Positions 14,801-24,700 of a stretch of 64,000 nucleotides of DNA are shown in pieces. Both the position numbers and the translations under genes were made by a program. Origin of the DNA: Trogon surrucura (taxonomy: Eukaryota > Chordata > Aves > Trogoniformes > Trogonidae). A model generated the notes under the pieces. It saw nothing but the letters and a program-made list of their open reading frames with translations, was not told the origin of the DNA and searched no databases. The first letter of the stretch is position 1. Each line of letters begins with the position of its first letter. The DNA lies in contig CM036618.1 in the NCBI GenBank assembly GCA_020746105.1, positions 40,767,014 through 40,831,013 of the forward strand, read 5' to 3'.

Positions 14801-17800
14801 CCACTCCCCCCCATTATTAGTGACAGATACTTCATGAACAAAACTTAGAAAACTTACTGAGAGTAGCCTACTCTTTACATCAAACTGCTTCACACCTCAG
14901 TGTAAAGCAGAGGAAATGTTTTTCAAGTCGGCAGGATTTATGGCTTTTTCTAGTCAGCTGCAGCAATCAAACAGACCCTAACGCCCAGGAGTGACCTCTT
15001 TCCCACCGGAAGCATCTCACGCCAATTCCGTGACTTCAGCAGCATCACAGTCCCGCGCGGCGCCCCCTGCCGGCGCACGAGCACCGCGGGAATCCCGGAC
15101 AACCAGACCGAGGCTTCCCCCTCGGACCCCGCTGCCACCCCAACACCGACGGCCGCTTCCCAGAACTCACCCAGAGGCACAGAGCTCCGAAGTCACTACT
15201 GCTAACACAGCTCTTGCTATAATAATAAAGGCTCATTCAACTGGACCGAACAGCAGTCCATCGGCTTCTGCCGCACACACACACCCCCTGCCCCCGCCAA
15301 ATACAGCCGGTAAAAACGCATAGGCAACATAGAAGTATTTATGAAGTGATCAAATAGTTTTATCTTAACCATTTAAGCTTTTGGATCAGGACAACTGCTT
15401 ACAAGCTACAGGGAGTTCATAAAAAATAAATTAAAATCCAAGTACTTACCAGTTTAACAGCTTCTTGAGCTGCCTCTTTAGTACAAAAAGTGACAAAAGC
15501 GTATCCTCTATTTAGACCAGTTAGTGGGTCCATCATTAAGCGGAGATCCCATATAGGGCCAGCTTTCTCAAATAATGGAACAAGTTCATCTTCAAACAAG
15601 TCTCTTGGAATCTTGCCCACAAATATCTACGATAAACATACAGAACACCGTTCATTAAAAAAAAAAAAAAAAATACTTCCAATGAATAAGAATACATCTA
15701 TATAAACATCTCATTCTTCTTACCTCTGTACCAACAGAAGGTTGCTGTCCTGAATACACAGACTCTGGAGGAGGTCCACCGTACTTTCTCTGTCCAGTAG
15801 TCACATCAAGAGTGTAGCCGGTTCTCTCCAAGAGTGCCTTCAAGTAAGAAACTTAAAATTTTAAAATCACATACAAATTGAGCTAGTTTAGATGCACTTC
15901 ATTCACCAACAAGACATGCTTATAATTTCTCCTAACCTGTACTGCTTTGAAGCTCCAACAGCGAAACAAGCCTACTGCTAGTACTTCAACAAGAAACTTT
16001 CAAAACAATTATTAGAACTATCAGGTAAAGAAATACTGCTGGAAAAATAGAGATACACAGAAGTCTTCCCAATTCCTTCATTTTCATACCAAAAAAAAAA
16101 AAAAGGCCCAATAGAATAGTGAGCTTCCCTTTAATTAGGAAGATCTTAGTCTGCACCACTTCTTGTTTCGGCATGTTCAATCCTGCAAACATTTATGCAC
16201 AGGAGTTCCCTTCACTTAGTGAGATTACTCGTAAGTGTGAACTTAAAGAACACATGTTTAAGTGCTTACACTCCTGGAACACTGTACAGGCTGCTTTAGG
16301 TATCCAGCCACTGAAGTGATAGCACTGCTTCCTCCCCACCACCTCAAACTCCTTGGGGGCACACAGAGCATCCCCCAGCACAACTGATGCTCACTAGAAT
16401 CACTGCATACACTTACAGATAATAACACTAATTTAAAATTATAAACAAGACTCAGTACGCAAATAGATCACAAGAAACTTCTTTTAAATTAGTCTTTCTT
16501 AATTTGGTACAAGACAAATCAACTCTACACACAAAGAAACAGCATATTAAGTAAGCCTAATTATAATGAAGAGTTAGTAACTTCAGAAGTGGAAAACTGC
16601 AAAGTTATTTTAAATGCCATCAGCAGTACAAGCTATGCTACTTCAAGTTAAAGGTACCACATTGCTGTTTCATGTGGTACTGACAAAACTAGTAGCTCTT
16701 TTTGAACTTAAAATTAATGGCATCCCAGCCTCCAAGTCAGGAGGAAAAAAGATTTTCTACTTTCACCAGCTACGTAGTTATCTGTAATATGTAACGTTCA
16801 TTTTGCAATTTACATGTGAGAACTTAAATATGAAAGATTTTCTTGCTTTTTAAGACATCAACTAAGCATGTTTAAATGATTTTCCCTTCCTTAAGCTTTG
16901 GTAAAATTGTTAATCACAGAATTTTAAAATAAATCATAGTTTGCCTAACTCTTGAGACAGGAGTCTCTTGCCAGCAGAAGACCTGGTCCAAGAACTAACA
17001 GCCCCACTACTAAGACAGTTTGGGGTGCAGTTTATGAGAACAGTGATTATGTCATAAGAAGTGGGCTAAATCTCTAAATCCATTACAATCTGTTATTTCA
17101 GACAGATGTGGTATCTCCTCCCTACTGCTGAGCTGCTTTAAAACTGAAGAAAAAAACAGACAATAAAAAACAGAACACAAAAGAAAAGACACAAGTTACA
17201 GCCACCAGTAGCTGAAGTCATGCACTCTGAACTAAAAGATCTATGCTGAGAAGTATTCAGAAACTTCTAACTTTGAAATAGCATAACTGTCTCAGCCAGA
17301 CAAACTGTCAATTTTTTTTCACTTCTATATGCGTGAAGTTCCAGTAATTAACAGTATATTAACTTTCCTCTTAAAGAGGAAAAAGTGTAAAATAAAAATG
17401 CAAGTGACAATTTCACTAACGACAAGTAATCTAAAATTTTTTTTAAGGAAAGCACAGTTTGAAAAAAATCAAGGTATCCGCCACAACAGTTTTGAAATAG
17501 AGAGACCATGCAAATTTTATCCTCTGGGCACATACCTTAATTTTTGCCTCATCTGGTCCTTTGCTAGAATCTGCCACCTTGGTCCCCTGCTTTTCCCTCT
17601 GCCTGTATGTCTTCATGACTCCACATAAAAAGGCACTTTTGTTCTGCAAAAGATATATTAATTTTCAGCTCTGAAAACACAAAAAGCCAAAATCTAATTT
17701 TACCTTGAATTAATATAGCGCTCATTTTACACATCACATATGGATCACTGAAAAGACTTAAGTAAACCTTCTGCCATTCAACTAGCACTTTATCCCTCAA

Positions 17801-18953
17801 AAATTATCTTCTAAATTGCTTAACATTACCTGAACATGTGAGAGATCACTGTCTTTAAACTGCTGAAGCACTGCCAATGCACCTTCTTCATTAAATTCCT
17901 TTAAAGCTTCAATAGCTCTTTCATCTAGATCACTATGTGCAACTAGTCCTAGAAAAAAGGAAAAAAAGTATATTACTAAATACATTTGGGTAGCAATATT
18001 TGTTTAAGCACATTTAACAGATCTAACACATTTCAGTGACACTGATTAATGTAAATTACTGTAATCGCTTAAGTCCTCTTAAATATTGAAGAGTATTCAA
18101 CCTTTTTTTAAATCAAAAAGTGTCAAAAAAAGTTAAGATGCAGAGTAACAGTTACTCCGCTTACGTATTTGTTTGACTTATGTGAAACTCAGTTGTTACA
18201 CGGGTCAAATCTATTTTCAATATCCTGAAGGTGAATTCAGAAGAATCTATCAAAATCTGACTTGGCTTGCCTAAGCAATGGTACCTTGGTACATTCTGAG
18301 ACAACTAAAAAGACAAATAAACTGCTGGACTAAAAGTGACCACCACAATCCAAAAATCAAGCTTAAAAATGGTAGCTATTACCATGTCTGAGAGAATCAG
18401 TAACCTTTTCATCCACGAACCCAAGTGCTATATCTCTAAGTATCATTTACATGAGAAGACGAATACCAAGGCTTCCATTACTTAGTTACTTAAGACTACA
18501 GTAAAAAATGCAAAGAGACCATGTCACCTACTCCTAAAAATCATCTGTTGCCTATTCCAGCTGTTGCTACAGTCACCTGCATACTTCTCTTCCTTTCCAT
18601 CCCCTTTGCCCAAGCGTCCTGGCCCAAAACTTCTATCTGAAAAATACTACGACAAATTAAAGCCCTGAATGGAAAGCATCCACAGATTTTGGTAAGACTG
18701 CAGTTACCATACTTTTAGAAACCACAAAAAGTTGCTATTTTAGCCCAAAGACAGCAGAATCCAATAAAATATTCTAAGTGTGGTTTTGCAAGTTTTATAT
18801 CTTACCTGCAACGTAAATTTCATCTAGTTTTTCAGCAACTTTCTGTGGTAAACCAGCATCAAGCAATGTCTGGAAATGCTCAGAATGGGTAACTGCAGCA
18901 GAAGTATCCATGGGCTCTTCAGTACCATTCCCATTAACATGTTCAGTAGCCAT
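2726..18953 (-). CDS. SYNCRIP: SYNCRIP (hnRNP Q), partial CDS, nine coding exons
   Basis: RNA-binding protein of nucleus and cytoplasm; the family acts in splicing, mRNA stability, transport and translation. Nine exons splice in frame with GT-AG junctions: 18806-18953, 17830-17948, 17536-17643, 15724-15837, 15450-15626, 10322-10457, 9230-9435, 4218-4367, 2726-2847 (1,280 nt, 426 codons plus 2 nt). The protein starts [18 protein letters not shown], which separates it from the paralogue HNRNPR. The acidic N-terminal domain covers about residues 24-107. RRM1 has RNP2 IFVGKI (164-169) and RNP1 RGYAFVTF (203-210). RRM2 has LFVGSI (245-250) and RGFCFLEY (286-293). RRM3 has LFVRNL (340-345) and KDYAFIHF (371-378). 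A basic [10 protein letters not shown] tail follows. The Tyr/RGG-rich C-terminus should be encoded left of base 1. No frameshift or premature stop was seen. Confidence 0.97.
3301..3385. repeat. A/C-rich low-complexity tract
   Basis: Irregular runs of AAAACC and CCAAAA type units over about 85 bp in SYNCRIP intron 9. No clean repeat unit. Confidence 0.7.
3520..3660 (-). mobile_element. CR1 LINE 3' end, old copy
   Basis: The plus strand reads CACAGAATCATAGAAC, then TTGGAAAAGACCC, then ATCATCAAGTCCAACC, the reverse complement of an avian CR1 3' end. It is diverged from the younger copies at 43-50 kb. Confidence 0.85.
4218..4367 (-). CDS. SYNCRIP: SYNCRIP exon 9 (RRM3)
   Basis: 150 nt (residues 337-386) between TTTTAG|GTAAAA and GTAAAG|GTAAGT. 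It holds nearly all of RRM3: RNP2 LFVRNL and RNP1 KDYAFIHF. Confidence 0.97.
4368..9229 (-). other. SYNCRIP: SYNCRIP intron 8
   Basis: 4,862 nt of AT-rich sequence without a recognisable exon, repeat or RNA gene. Short open frames here are no longer than expected by chance. Confidence 0.85.
9230..9435 (-). CDS. SYNCRIP: SYNCRIP exon 8 (RRM2)
   Basis: 206 nt (residues 268-336) between TTTCAG|AGGGTC and GCAAAG|GTAATA. It carries RNP1 of RRM2 (RGFCFLEY) and ends [11 protein letters not shown]. Residues 317-318 are Val-Val in GNVVTVEW. Confidence 0.97.
10322..10457 (-). CDS. SYNCRIP: SYNCRIP exon 7 (end of RRM1, start of RRM2)
   Basis: 136 nt (residues 223-267 plus one base) between TTTCAG|TACAAC and AACAG|GTAAGTC. 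It encodes [20 protein letters not shown] and RNP2 of RRM2 (LFVGSI). It is separated from exon 6 by the largest intron in the window, 4,992 nt. Confidence 0.97.
11835..12035 (+). mobile_element. CR1 LINE 3' fragment, old copy
   Basis: Sense CR1 tail: GGTCAAACACTGGACCAGGC (equivalent of the HWNRLP region), GAGAAGTGGT, then TGGACTAGGTGACC and TCCTTCCAACTGAAAT. Strongly diverged. Confidence 0.8.
13117..13174. repeat. 29-bp direct tandem duplication
   Basis: Two adjacent identical 29-bp units begin CATATCTTTAAGTC and end CAGTATGAGGC. They lie in SYNCRIP intron 6. Identity between copies suggests a recent duplication. Confidence 0.95.
14985..15320 (-). promoter_or_regulatory. Intronic CpG-rich patch with a CTCF-like site
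   Basis: A sharp GC/CpG-rich block inside AT-rich SYNCRIP intron 6, about 130 nt upstream of exon 6 on the plus-strand map (3' of it in transcript order). The minus strand contains CCGGCAGGGGGCGCC (about 15060-15074), a good match to the CTCF core, and a donor-like CTCTGG|GTGAGT at about 15170. It could be an insulator or an alternative first exon for a shortened SYNCRIP starting before exon 7. Both readings are inference. Confidence 0.45.
15059..15075 (-). promoter_or_regulatory. CTCF-like motif
   Basis: Minus-strand CCGGCAGGGGGCGCC fits the CTCF core (CCASYAGRGGGCGC class) with only a Gly-type G at the third base. It was read by eye and not scored with a matrix. Confidence 0.45.
15450..15626 (-). 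CDS. SYNCRIP: SYNCRIP exon 6 (most of RRM1)
   Basis: 177 nt (residues 164-222) between TCGTAG|ATATTT and AAACTG|GTAAGT. It carries RNP2 IFVGKI and RNP1 RGYAFVTF of RRM1 and ends EAAQEAVKL. Confidence 0.97.
15724..15837 (-). CDS. SYNCRIP: SYNCRIP exon 5
   Basis: 114 nt (residues 126-163) between TTGAAG|GCACTC and ACAGAG|GTAAGA. It encodes [20 protein letters not shown] and the linker ending QQPSVGTE before RRM1. Intron 5, to exon 6, is only 97 nt. Confidence 0.96.
15838..17535 (-). other. SYNCRIP: SYNCRIP intron 4
   Basis: 1,698 nt of AT-rich sequence; no element recognised. Confidence 0.85.
17536..17643 (-). CDS. SYNCRIP: SYNCRIP exon 4
   Basis: 108 nt (residues 90-125) between TTGCAG|AACAAA and ATTAAG|GTATGT. 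It encodes the [14 protein letters not shown] segment shared by hnRNP Q and R, then [15 protein letters not shown], which fits hnRNP Q. Confidence 0.96.
17830..17948 (-). CDS. SYNCRIP: SYNCRIP exon 3 (acidic N-terminal domain)
   Basis: Acceptor CTAG|GACTAG and donor TTCAG|GTAATG enclose 119 nt. The exon completes codon 50 (Gly) and encodes residues 51-89, including [19 protein letters not shown] of the conserved N-terminal unit of hnRNP Q/R. Confidence 0.96.
17949..18805 (-). other. SYNCRIP: SYNCRIP intron 2
   Basis: 857 nt of AT-rich sequence; no element recognised. Confidence 0.85.
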
Positions 18954-18965
18954 GTTTCCAGATAT
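18806..18965 (-). CDS. SYNCRIP: SYNCRIP exon 2 with start codon
   Basis: The acceptor TTTGAACAG|ATATC is at 18966/18965, 12 nt before ATG at 18953-18951. Coding covers residues 1-49 plus one base of codon 50. The donor GCAG|GTAAGA is at 18806/18805. The ATG is the family start: the following residues [10 protein letters not shown] match known hnRNP Q N-termini. Confidence 0.93.
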
Positions 18966-20445
18966 CTGTTCAAATGCAATAAGCATCATAATTAAGCTAA
19001 AAAGATCTTCAAGTAGAACAATTCAAGTGACAATACATGCAACAGACTGCTCTATTCTTGCAAAAGAAAAAACAAAATCGTAGACCACTTCCCTGATACT
19101 TTCTGGCTTTAGAAGACGCACAAAATTCCTCAAAAGAAGCACTAACACAAAGGAAAGCCCTAACACCACTGGCTAGCGGGGGTGGGGTAGCTTTCACTGC
19201 AGGTTTTACACAATCCAGCCAGACACTGACTCACCTTCCTCTCTCTGTCTCTCTAACACACTCCCTAAGAGGCTCTGAACAAGTTAGAAATGGAGCAAGA
19301 AGCCAATGGCGGGGGTGGACGGAAGAGCAAAACTGCCACATGCAGCCGCCGCTACCGCGATACCGTCACTGACACCCGCTGCTGCCTCCACCTCCCGTCG
19401 CAAACGCGCTGCCCCCCGGAGAGAGCCGCCTCTCCAGGCCCCAGGCGCCGCCGGGATCCCTTCCCGCCTCCACTCCGGTGTCGACCGGGCAAGCGAGAGG
19501 AACAAAGCGCTCTTCCCAGTCCGCACCCACCCACGGTGGCGGCGGCGGCAGCAGCCGCCATGAGCCCGATGGAAACACGTGCTCTGCGCGTTCAGATGTC
19601 CTACAACTTCCTCCAGTGACCGACTTCCCCCCGCTCCCGGCCACACTCCCGCAGGAGGAGCGGCTCCCCCCCACCCCAAGCCCCAACCATTCCCCACCTC
19701 TCACCCTATTCCCCCTGGAGAGCGGTTACAACACCCCGGGCCCGATTTCACCACCCGGCCGGGAGCTCGCGGCGCCTCCCGGCCCCGCTGCTACCCCTCA
19801 CCCCACCCCACCCCCCTCCAGCCACACTTCTCCCCGAAACAATGCAGGGGCCCGCCGCCAGCCCCGTCTCCCGGCCGGGAAACGCCGCTGCCCACCGCCT
19901 CACGACGTGACGGGAGGCACGCGAGACCTGAGCGCGCCCCCCCCACACCCCCCCGCCCCTCTCCCCACGCACACGCCGGGCATCGAGGTCGCAGCTCGAC
20001 CCGCCGCGGAGCGGCTCCCCCCGGCCCCTCACGGGCAATGAATGGAGCGGCGGAGCCGGCAGGACAATGAGGCGAGAGCCACGCGCCCCGCGCGGGGCCG
20101 GCCGCCACCTCCCCAGCGCCGGCCAACTGCCAGGCCTAGCGCGCGGGCACCGGCCCAGCCCGGCCGCCCCCCGCCCGACGGCAGCGGCCACGAAGGCAGC
20201 CGAGCTCCTCCACCCATCACGCAGCGCCTGGCAGCCGGGCCCCGGCCCGACAGCCCTGCGAGGCCCCGGCGTGCACCTCCCGCCCCGCCCGCCGGCTCCC
20301 CTTCGCCGCCCCGACCCCCTCTGCCGCCCGACCCGGCCCTGCCCCGGCCCGCTCCCACACTGCTCCCGCGGGCGGCTGCCACCGCTCCGAACCCGGGCGA
20401 GCCCGAGCCCCCACCGGCCTTGCCCGCCGGCGCCCGGCGCCTGAC

Positions 20446-20600
20446 CTGTCGCTGCGGGGGTGAAACGCCGTGCGAAGGGGCTCGGGGCGCGGCTAGCGGC
20501 TCGGCGTGCTGAGGAGCTGCCCCCCTTCTCCGCTCCCTTGGTGTGTCCGGACAGTGTGCTGGAGCTGGCGTAAAATGGCGGCCGCTCGAGCGCTCACGCC
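20446..20600 (-). other. SYNCRIP: SYNCRIP exon 1 (5'UTR, non-coding)
   Basis: On the minus strand the CpG island holds a GCCGCCATTTTAC (YY1-type) element at about 20572-20584. It is followed by a GC-rich leader ending in a donor CGACAG|GTCAGG at 20446/20445. The next acceptor is at 18966, just upstream of the start codon, giving a 1.48 kb 5'UTR intron. A YY1 site close to the start of transcription is common in TATA-less housekeeping promoters. The 5' end (about 20590-20640) is inferred and is not fixed by the sequence. Confidence 0.7.
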
Positions 20601-20639
20601 GCTGCTGGCACCAACCCCAGCCCCTTCCACTCAGCTCGG

Positions 20640-20668
20640 GGAGGGGGGGGGGGGTGGGAGGGGGGGGG
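20640..20668 (+). promoter_or_regulatory. G-tract cluster (possible G-quadruplex) upstream of the SYNCRIP start
   Basis: The plus strand carries three near-continuous G runs separated by single T or A bases, immediately upstream of the inferred SYNCRIP start. This fits a G-quadruplex on the non-template side of the promoter. No structural proof is possible from sequence alone. Confidence 0.5.
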
Positions 20669-21649
20669 AAGAGGAGGAGGCGCCGCGCGCGCTGGCGCAG
20701 CCCCAAACCCGGGGTCTCCCAGGCAGCTCCGCAAGGGTTATCGCCTCGCCCCGCCCGCCGGGCTGCGCGCGCCCGCCCCGCCCTCGCGCCCGCGCGGTCT
20801 CCTGCCCTCCCCTCCGTCCCCCACGCGCTCTGCGTTCCATGCGGAGCGGCGCGCGCCGCCCTCTACCTCCCCTGCCTGCCCGGGTGGAGCGTCGGCCGGC
20901 AGGGGCGCGCGGCGCTCGCGCACGGTCGCGCGCTGCCGTAAGGGGAGGCGGCGGCGCTGGGCCACGGCGGGGGGACGGCGGGTTGAGGGGCGCGCCCGGC
21001 CTCACCCAGCGCCTCCCCTGCACCTGTGCGGGCGCCGCGCGAAAAAAAAAAAAAACCAACACACCAAAAACAGCAGAAAAAAAAGTCAAAATAAACGGCA
21101 CTTGGCGAAGCAGCTCGCCGGGCCGGGCGGCGATTGGGCGAGCGGCCGTTCCCACGGCACGCAGGTGGCACAAAGGGGGGACCGGCGCGGCCGGAGGCGG
21201 GGTGTCCCGGCCCGCGGCGGGGAGGGGTGTGGGGGTGGGATGGGGGACGGAGGAGACAAAGCCACGCAGACAAAGGGAGGGGAGAGCGGCGCTTTGTGCG
21301 GCTGCTGGCCCGCCCAGAGCCCGGCGGCGCTCCGCTCCCGCTGCAGCCCCGCGCTCGGCCATCCCGCCTGGGAGACGGGAGGCACCTCCCCTAAGGGGAG
21401 AGCCCAGGGCTCGCTGCTCTCCGGCGGGTTCCCCTGCCGGCCGCCGGCCGGCCGGGCCCGCCCCTCCGCAACCGTTGTGCGGAAGGAGCGGTTTTCCCAA
21501 GGGGAGCGGGAGTTCCCCTCGCTCGCAGCGCCGTGAATGCGCCGGAGCGGCGGCGTTAAACGGCCCCGGACGGTGGTCTGCGGCGCGGGGAAGGGAGGTG
21601 GCAGCAGCAGGGGCTTGGAATTCCACGGTATGCCCGGAGAAAGGCCGCC

Positions 21650-23770
21650 TTTGCCCCACAGCCACCCTCTTGGAGTGCCCCTTCTTTTGCGATTCAGCGT
21701 TCTGGTGCTGTGGGGAAGGTGGGTCTAAGCCACACGCCGTTGTCAGGTGCTGTGGAGATCCCTGTCTCACGCTTCTGTGTTCCAGTTACTCGCACACCTC
21801 GCCCGGGAAACTTGGAAGCCAACCTAAACTCTGCCAGACCTGTAACTCCAGATAAAGGGAGCGAAATGAAGGCAGGAAGGCACACGGAGTATCACTCACT
21901 TCCTCCAAAGGCAGCTCAGAAGAGACAAGCTGACCAACTGCTGCTGCCCCTTAGCCCAGTCAAACACCTCGAGTATAGCTCCAGTGTTTTAAAAATACTT
22001 AAACCTGCTCAGTGGAGCAAGCACAGACAGTTACAGAGTTATTTCACTGTCAATAAATACTCTCATGCTGGTGTGCAAGTACGTGAAACACAACCGGTAT
22101 TCAATGAGGCAAGAAAAATCACTTCAAGTAGTTGATGCAGTAAGACTTCCTTAAAAACCACTCCACAGGTTAGTCTAAGACAGCAACGAATACAAGGCAG
22201 CTGTATGCTATCAAATATTCCAGCTGGTTTATAATTTGAAGGTGTCACTGAAAACAATTTTGACTCAAACTTTTCCCCATTTAAAAAAAAAAAAAAGAAA
22301 CAATGAAACTTTCTGAAAATATAAATTTAGTAAAAGAAAAGCTATTTTTCAGTGAAAACGTGTGTGGTATTTTTAATCATGTGAACATTCTGCACCCTTC
22401 AAAAATCTGTCACTTTCTCCAAAAATACAGCTATCAGCAGGGTAATTAGAGTAATATCCTCAAAAACAAATTTGGAGAGCATTTTTCAGTGAAAATACTG
22501 CACCAAAACATGTTATTTTCAGACGTTCATAGAAGGTGTTTCAGTGAGGTACTTCCAATACAGATGTGAACAAGAGTAATATCTAAAATTCATACATGTA
22601 TTTGTTCTCTGGAACCAATGAAAGTAGTGAAAAATGTTTCATTACAATTCTCATTAAGTGGATCTGACTAAGTACAGGTAGCAAACTCGTCCAAAAGCAA
22701 TTCCTGCTTTCAGGCCCATTTTTAGAGGGAAACCTTTGTATGCACTTTCCTTTTTCTCCATAAAATGGAAGCAAAAACAATAAAAAGAGTATGATAAGTG
22801 CAGTGAACAGGTATCCACCCTTATTCAAAATCAGAACTGACCCAGAGTCAGAGTTGCAGCTACTTGATCCTTCACAATCTTATGGAGAAGGGAGGAAACA
22901 AGAAAAGCCTGATGTGCAGTTCCTCTAAATATAGCTCAGTGATTAGTCCTAATAGCAGTAGGACAAAGACAAAAGTGGTATGCCCAGGAAAAGATCCACA
23001 AAATAATGAGTTTGTTGTTGTTGGGGTTTTTTTTGAAACATGTAGAAAACCTGTCTTAAAAGATGGGCTGAGTTACAAAATACGAGGCCTGTATCTATTA
23101 AAAAAAATTGCAAGTCAGATATTAACCAAAAGGAGATGCATCAGATATATGAGATTTTCTTCAAAAGAAAGCTTTTAATGTATAACTGAATGGTTTAGTG
23201 TTACACTCTGCTAAGCAGATTTGAGTGTTCTTCCATCCTAAAAAGTAACTTAAAGTTGTCACATGATTCCAGCAAAGAAAAACTAAACTTAAGTAATGGC
23301 AATATTTTCTTTTAACATTCTTTCCTTTGTGCATCTTCTCATTTTTCCAAAACTAGGCAGAGGTAGCGCTAACTGAAACAAAATCAAGGTTATTGCCCTA
23401 TTTATTTAAACTATTTCTAAGGTCCTGGCTTTGACCCTGCTAACTCTTCAAACATTTCTTCCACCTAAGTCAGGAAAACAAAAGCAGCAAGACAGTGTTT
23501 GCAAATCCAGTGATTACAATTCAGAGGTCCAGAGGGAATGGACATGAACTGAAACACAGGAGGTTCTTTACACTGCCCACTCATTAATTGATGTTTCCTG
23601 AGATTTTGACATGCTTTTTTTTTTTTTTGCCTCCCACTAAACCCAAAAAGCAAAGTAACTTTTAATTCTTTTAATTAAAAATTTTTAATTCTTCTAGTTC
23701 TGCCAGATGGATAAGGAATCTACTCCTACAGGCTTAACACCATACACATTTCAGGGCTTTCGAGGCTGAA
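21650..23770. other. Intergenic DNA upstream of SYNCRIP
   Basis: AT-rich with homopolymer runs. No gene, repeat or RNA recognised. Confidence 0.7.
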
Positions 23771-24682
23771 GTCACCTGCACTCTGCTAAATACTTGCACA
23801 GATAGTCATAGTTACAGGCAGAAAACAAGCCTGGCAATGAGGAGGAATCGGGCTCTTCCAGGAATTCTTTTGGTGTTGTATTTATATATATAGACTGAAA
23901 GTCTTTAAACAACTTCTTTCTGAACTGCTTCTCTCCCATTTGCTTTACGCCTGTGCTATAGCAACAGTGCCAGTGAAAGAAAGGATATTGGACTGCTTGT
24001 TCTTGCAAAGTATCTTTTAAGTCCTTTACCAATCACTGCTGCTGCTTCTTTCCAGTCAATGTCATCTGCCCCCATGCCTCCACACACAGGTACGTACCCC
24101 CTCAATTCAAACACTCCAGAGCTGACATTGTAAAAGAAAGACACAACAGGAGCAATAGAAGATAGTTTAGTTCACATTCCATTAATACCTTTAGCTTTTT
24201 TTCTAATTTTAATCAGAGGATTTTAAAATAGTTGTTTATCTGCCATGAGTTCAGAGGAATCATTGTAGAACTCAAAGTATTTTACAGTACACTATAGGTT
24301 AACATGTAAGTACTGAAAGAGGAGTGGAGGAGGCGAGCACTCTATTTTTGCCTGCACACAAAACAGTGAAGTCACTTCCATGTGTATGTGGAAATGCCAA
24401 CTCAAAAGCCATCCCAAAATGACTATTAGCACTCAGAATCTGGCCTTGTAACAAAGAACTATAAATGCCCTATGCTCACTGGCAAAGCAGCAGTGTTAGG
24501 AGTTACTCAGAATGTACACCTTCAGCATAGACAAGAGATAAATGAGGGAACGTAATACTGGCTTAAGAAGTCAGAAGTGGCACAGAGAAAACTAGAGAAC
24601 AACTGTTCAGTCTTTCTTCCACAAGAATGAGGAGGCAGCAAGTCAAGCTGGTGTATGGCAAAGCAAAAAACCAGCTACTTTT

Positions 24683-24700
24683 ACACACACACACACACAC
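24683..24700. repeat. (CA)9 microsatellite
   Basis: Nine CA units flanked on both sides by TTTTA. Confidence 0.95.

Larger units (their letters stand above)
10458..15449 (-). other. SYNCRIP: SYNCRIP intron 6
   Basis: 4,992 nt. It contains a sense-strand CR1 tail (11835-12035), a 29-bp tandem duplication (13117-13174) and a GC/CpG-rich patch (14985-15320). The rest is unremarkable AT-rich intron. Confidence 0.85.
19285..21650. promoter_or_regulatory. SYNCRIP: CpG island and promoter of SYNCRIP
   Basis: A long, very CpG-dense and GC-rich block within AT-rich surroundings. It spans the 3' part of 5'UTR intron 1, exon 1 and about 1 kb upstream. It has no TATA box near the inferred start; a YY1-type CCATTTT element lies in the first exon. 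A run of G tracts at 20640-20668 sits just upstream. Long open frames on both strands are a result of the high GC content. Confidence 0.9.

Noticed and set aside
20506..21855. 449-codon open frame on the plus strand in the SYNCRIP CpG island (with long overlapping frames on both strands from 19.3 to 21.8 kb)
   Set aside because: Low-complexity Pro/Arg/Ala/Gly translation, open in several frames at once because of high GC. No domain, no start context.
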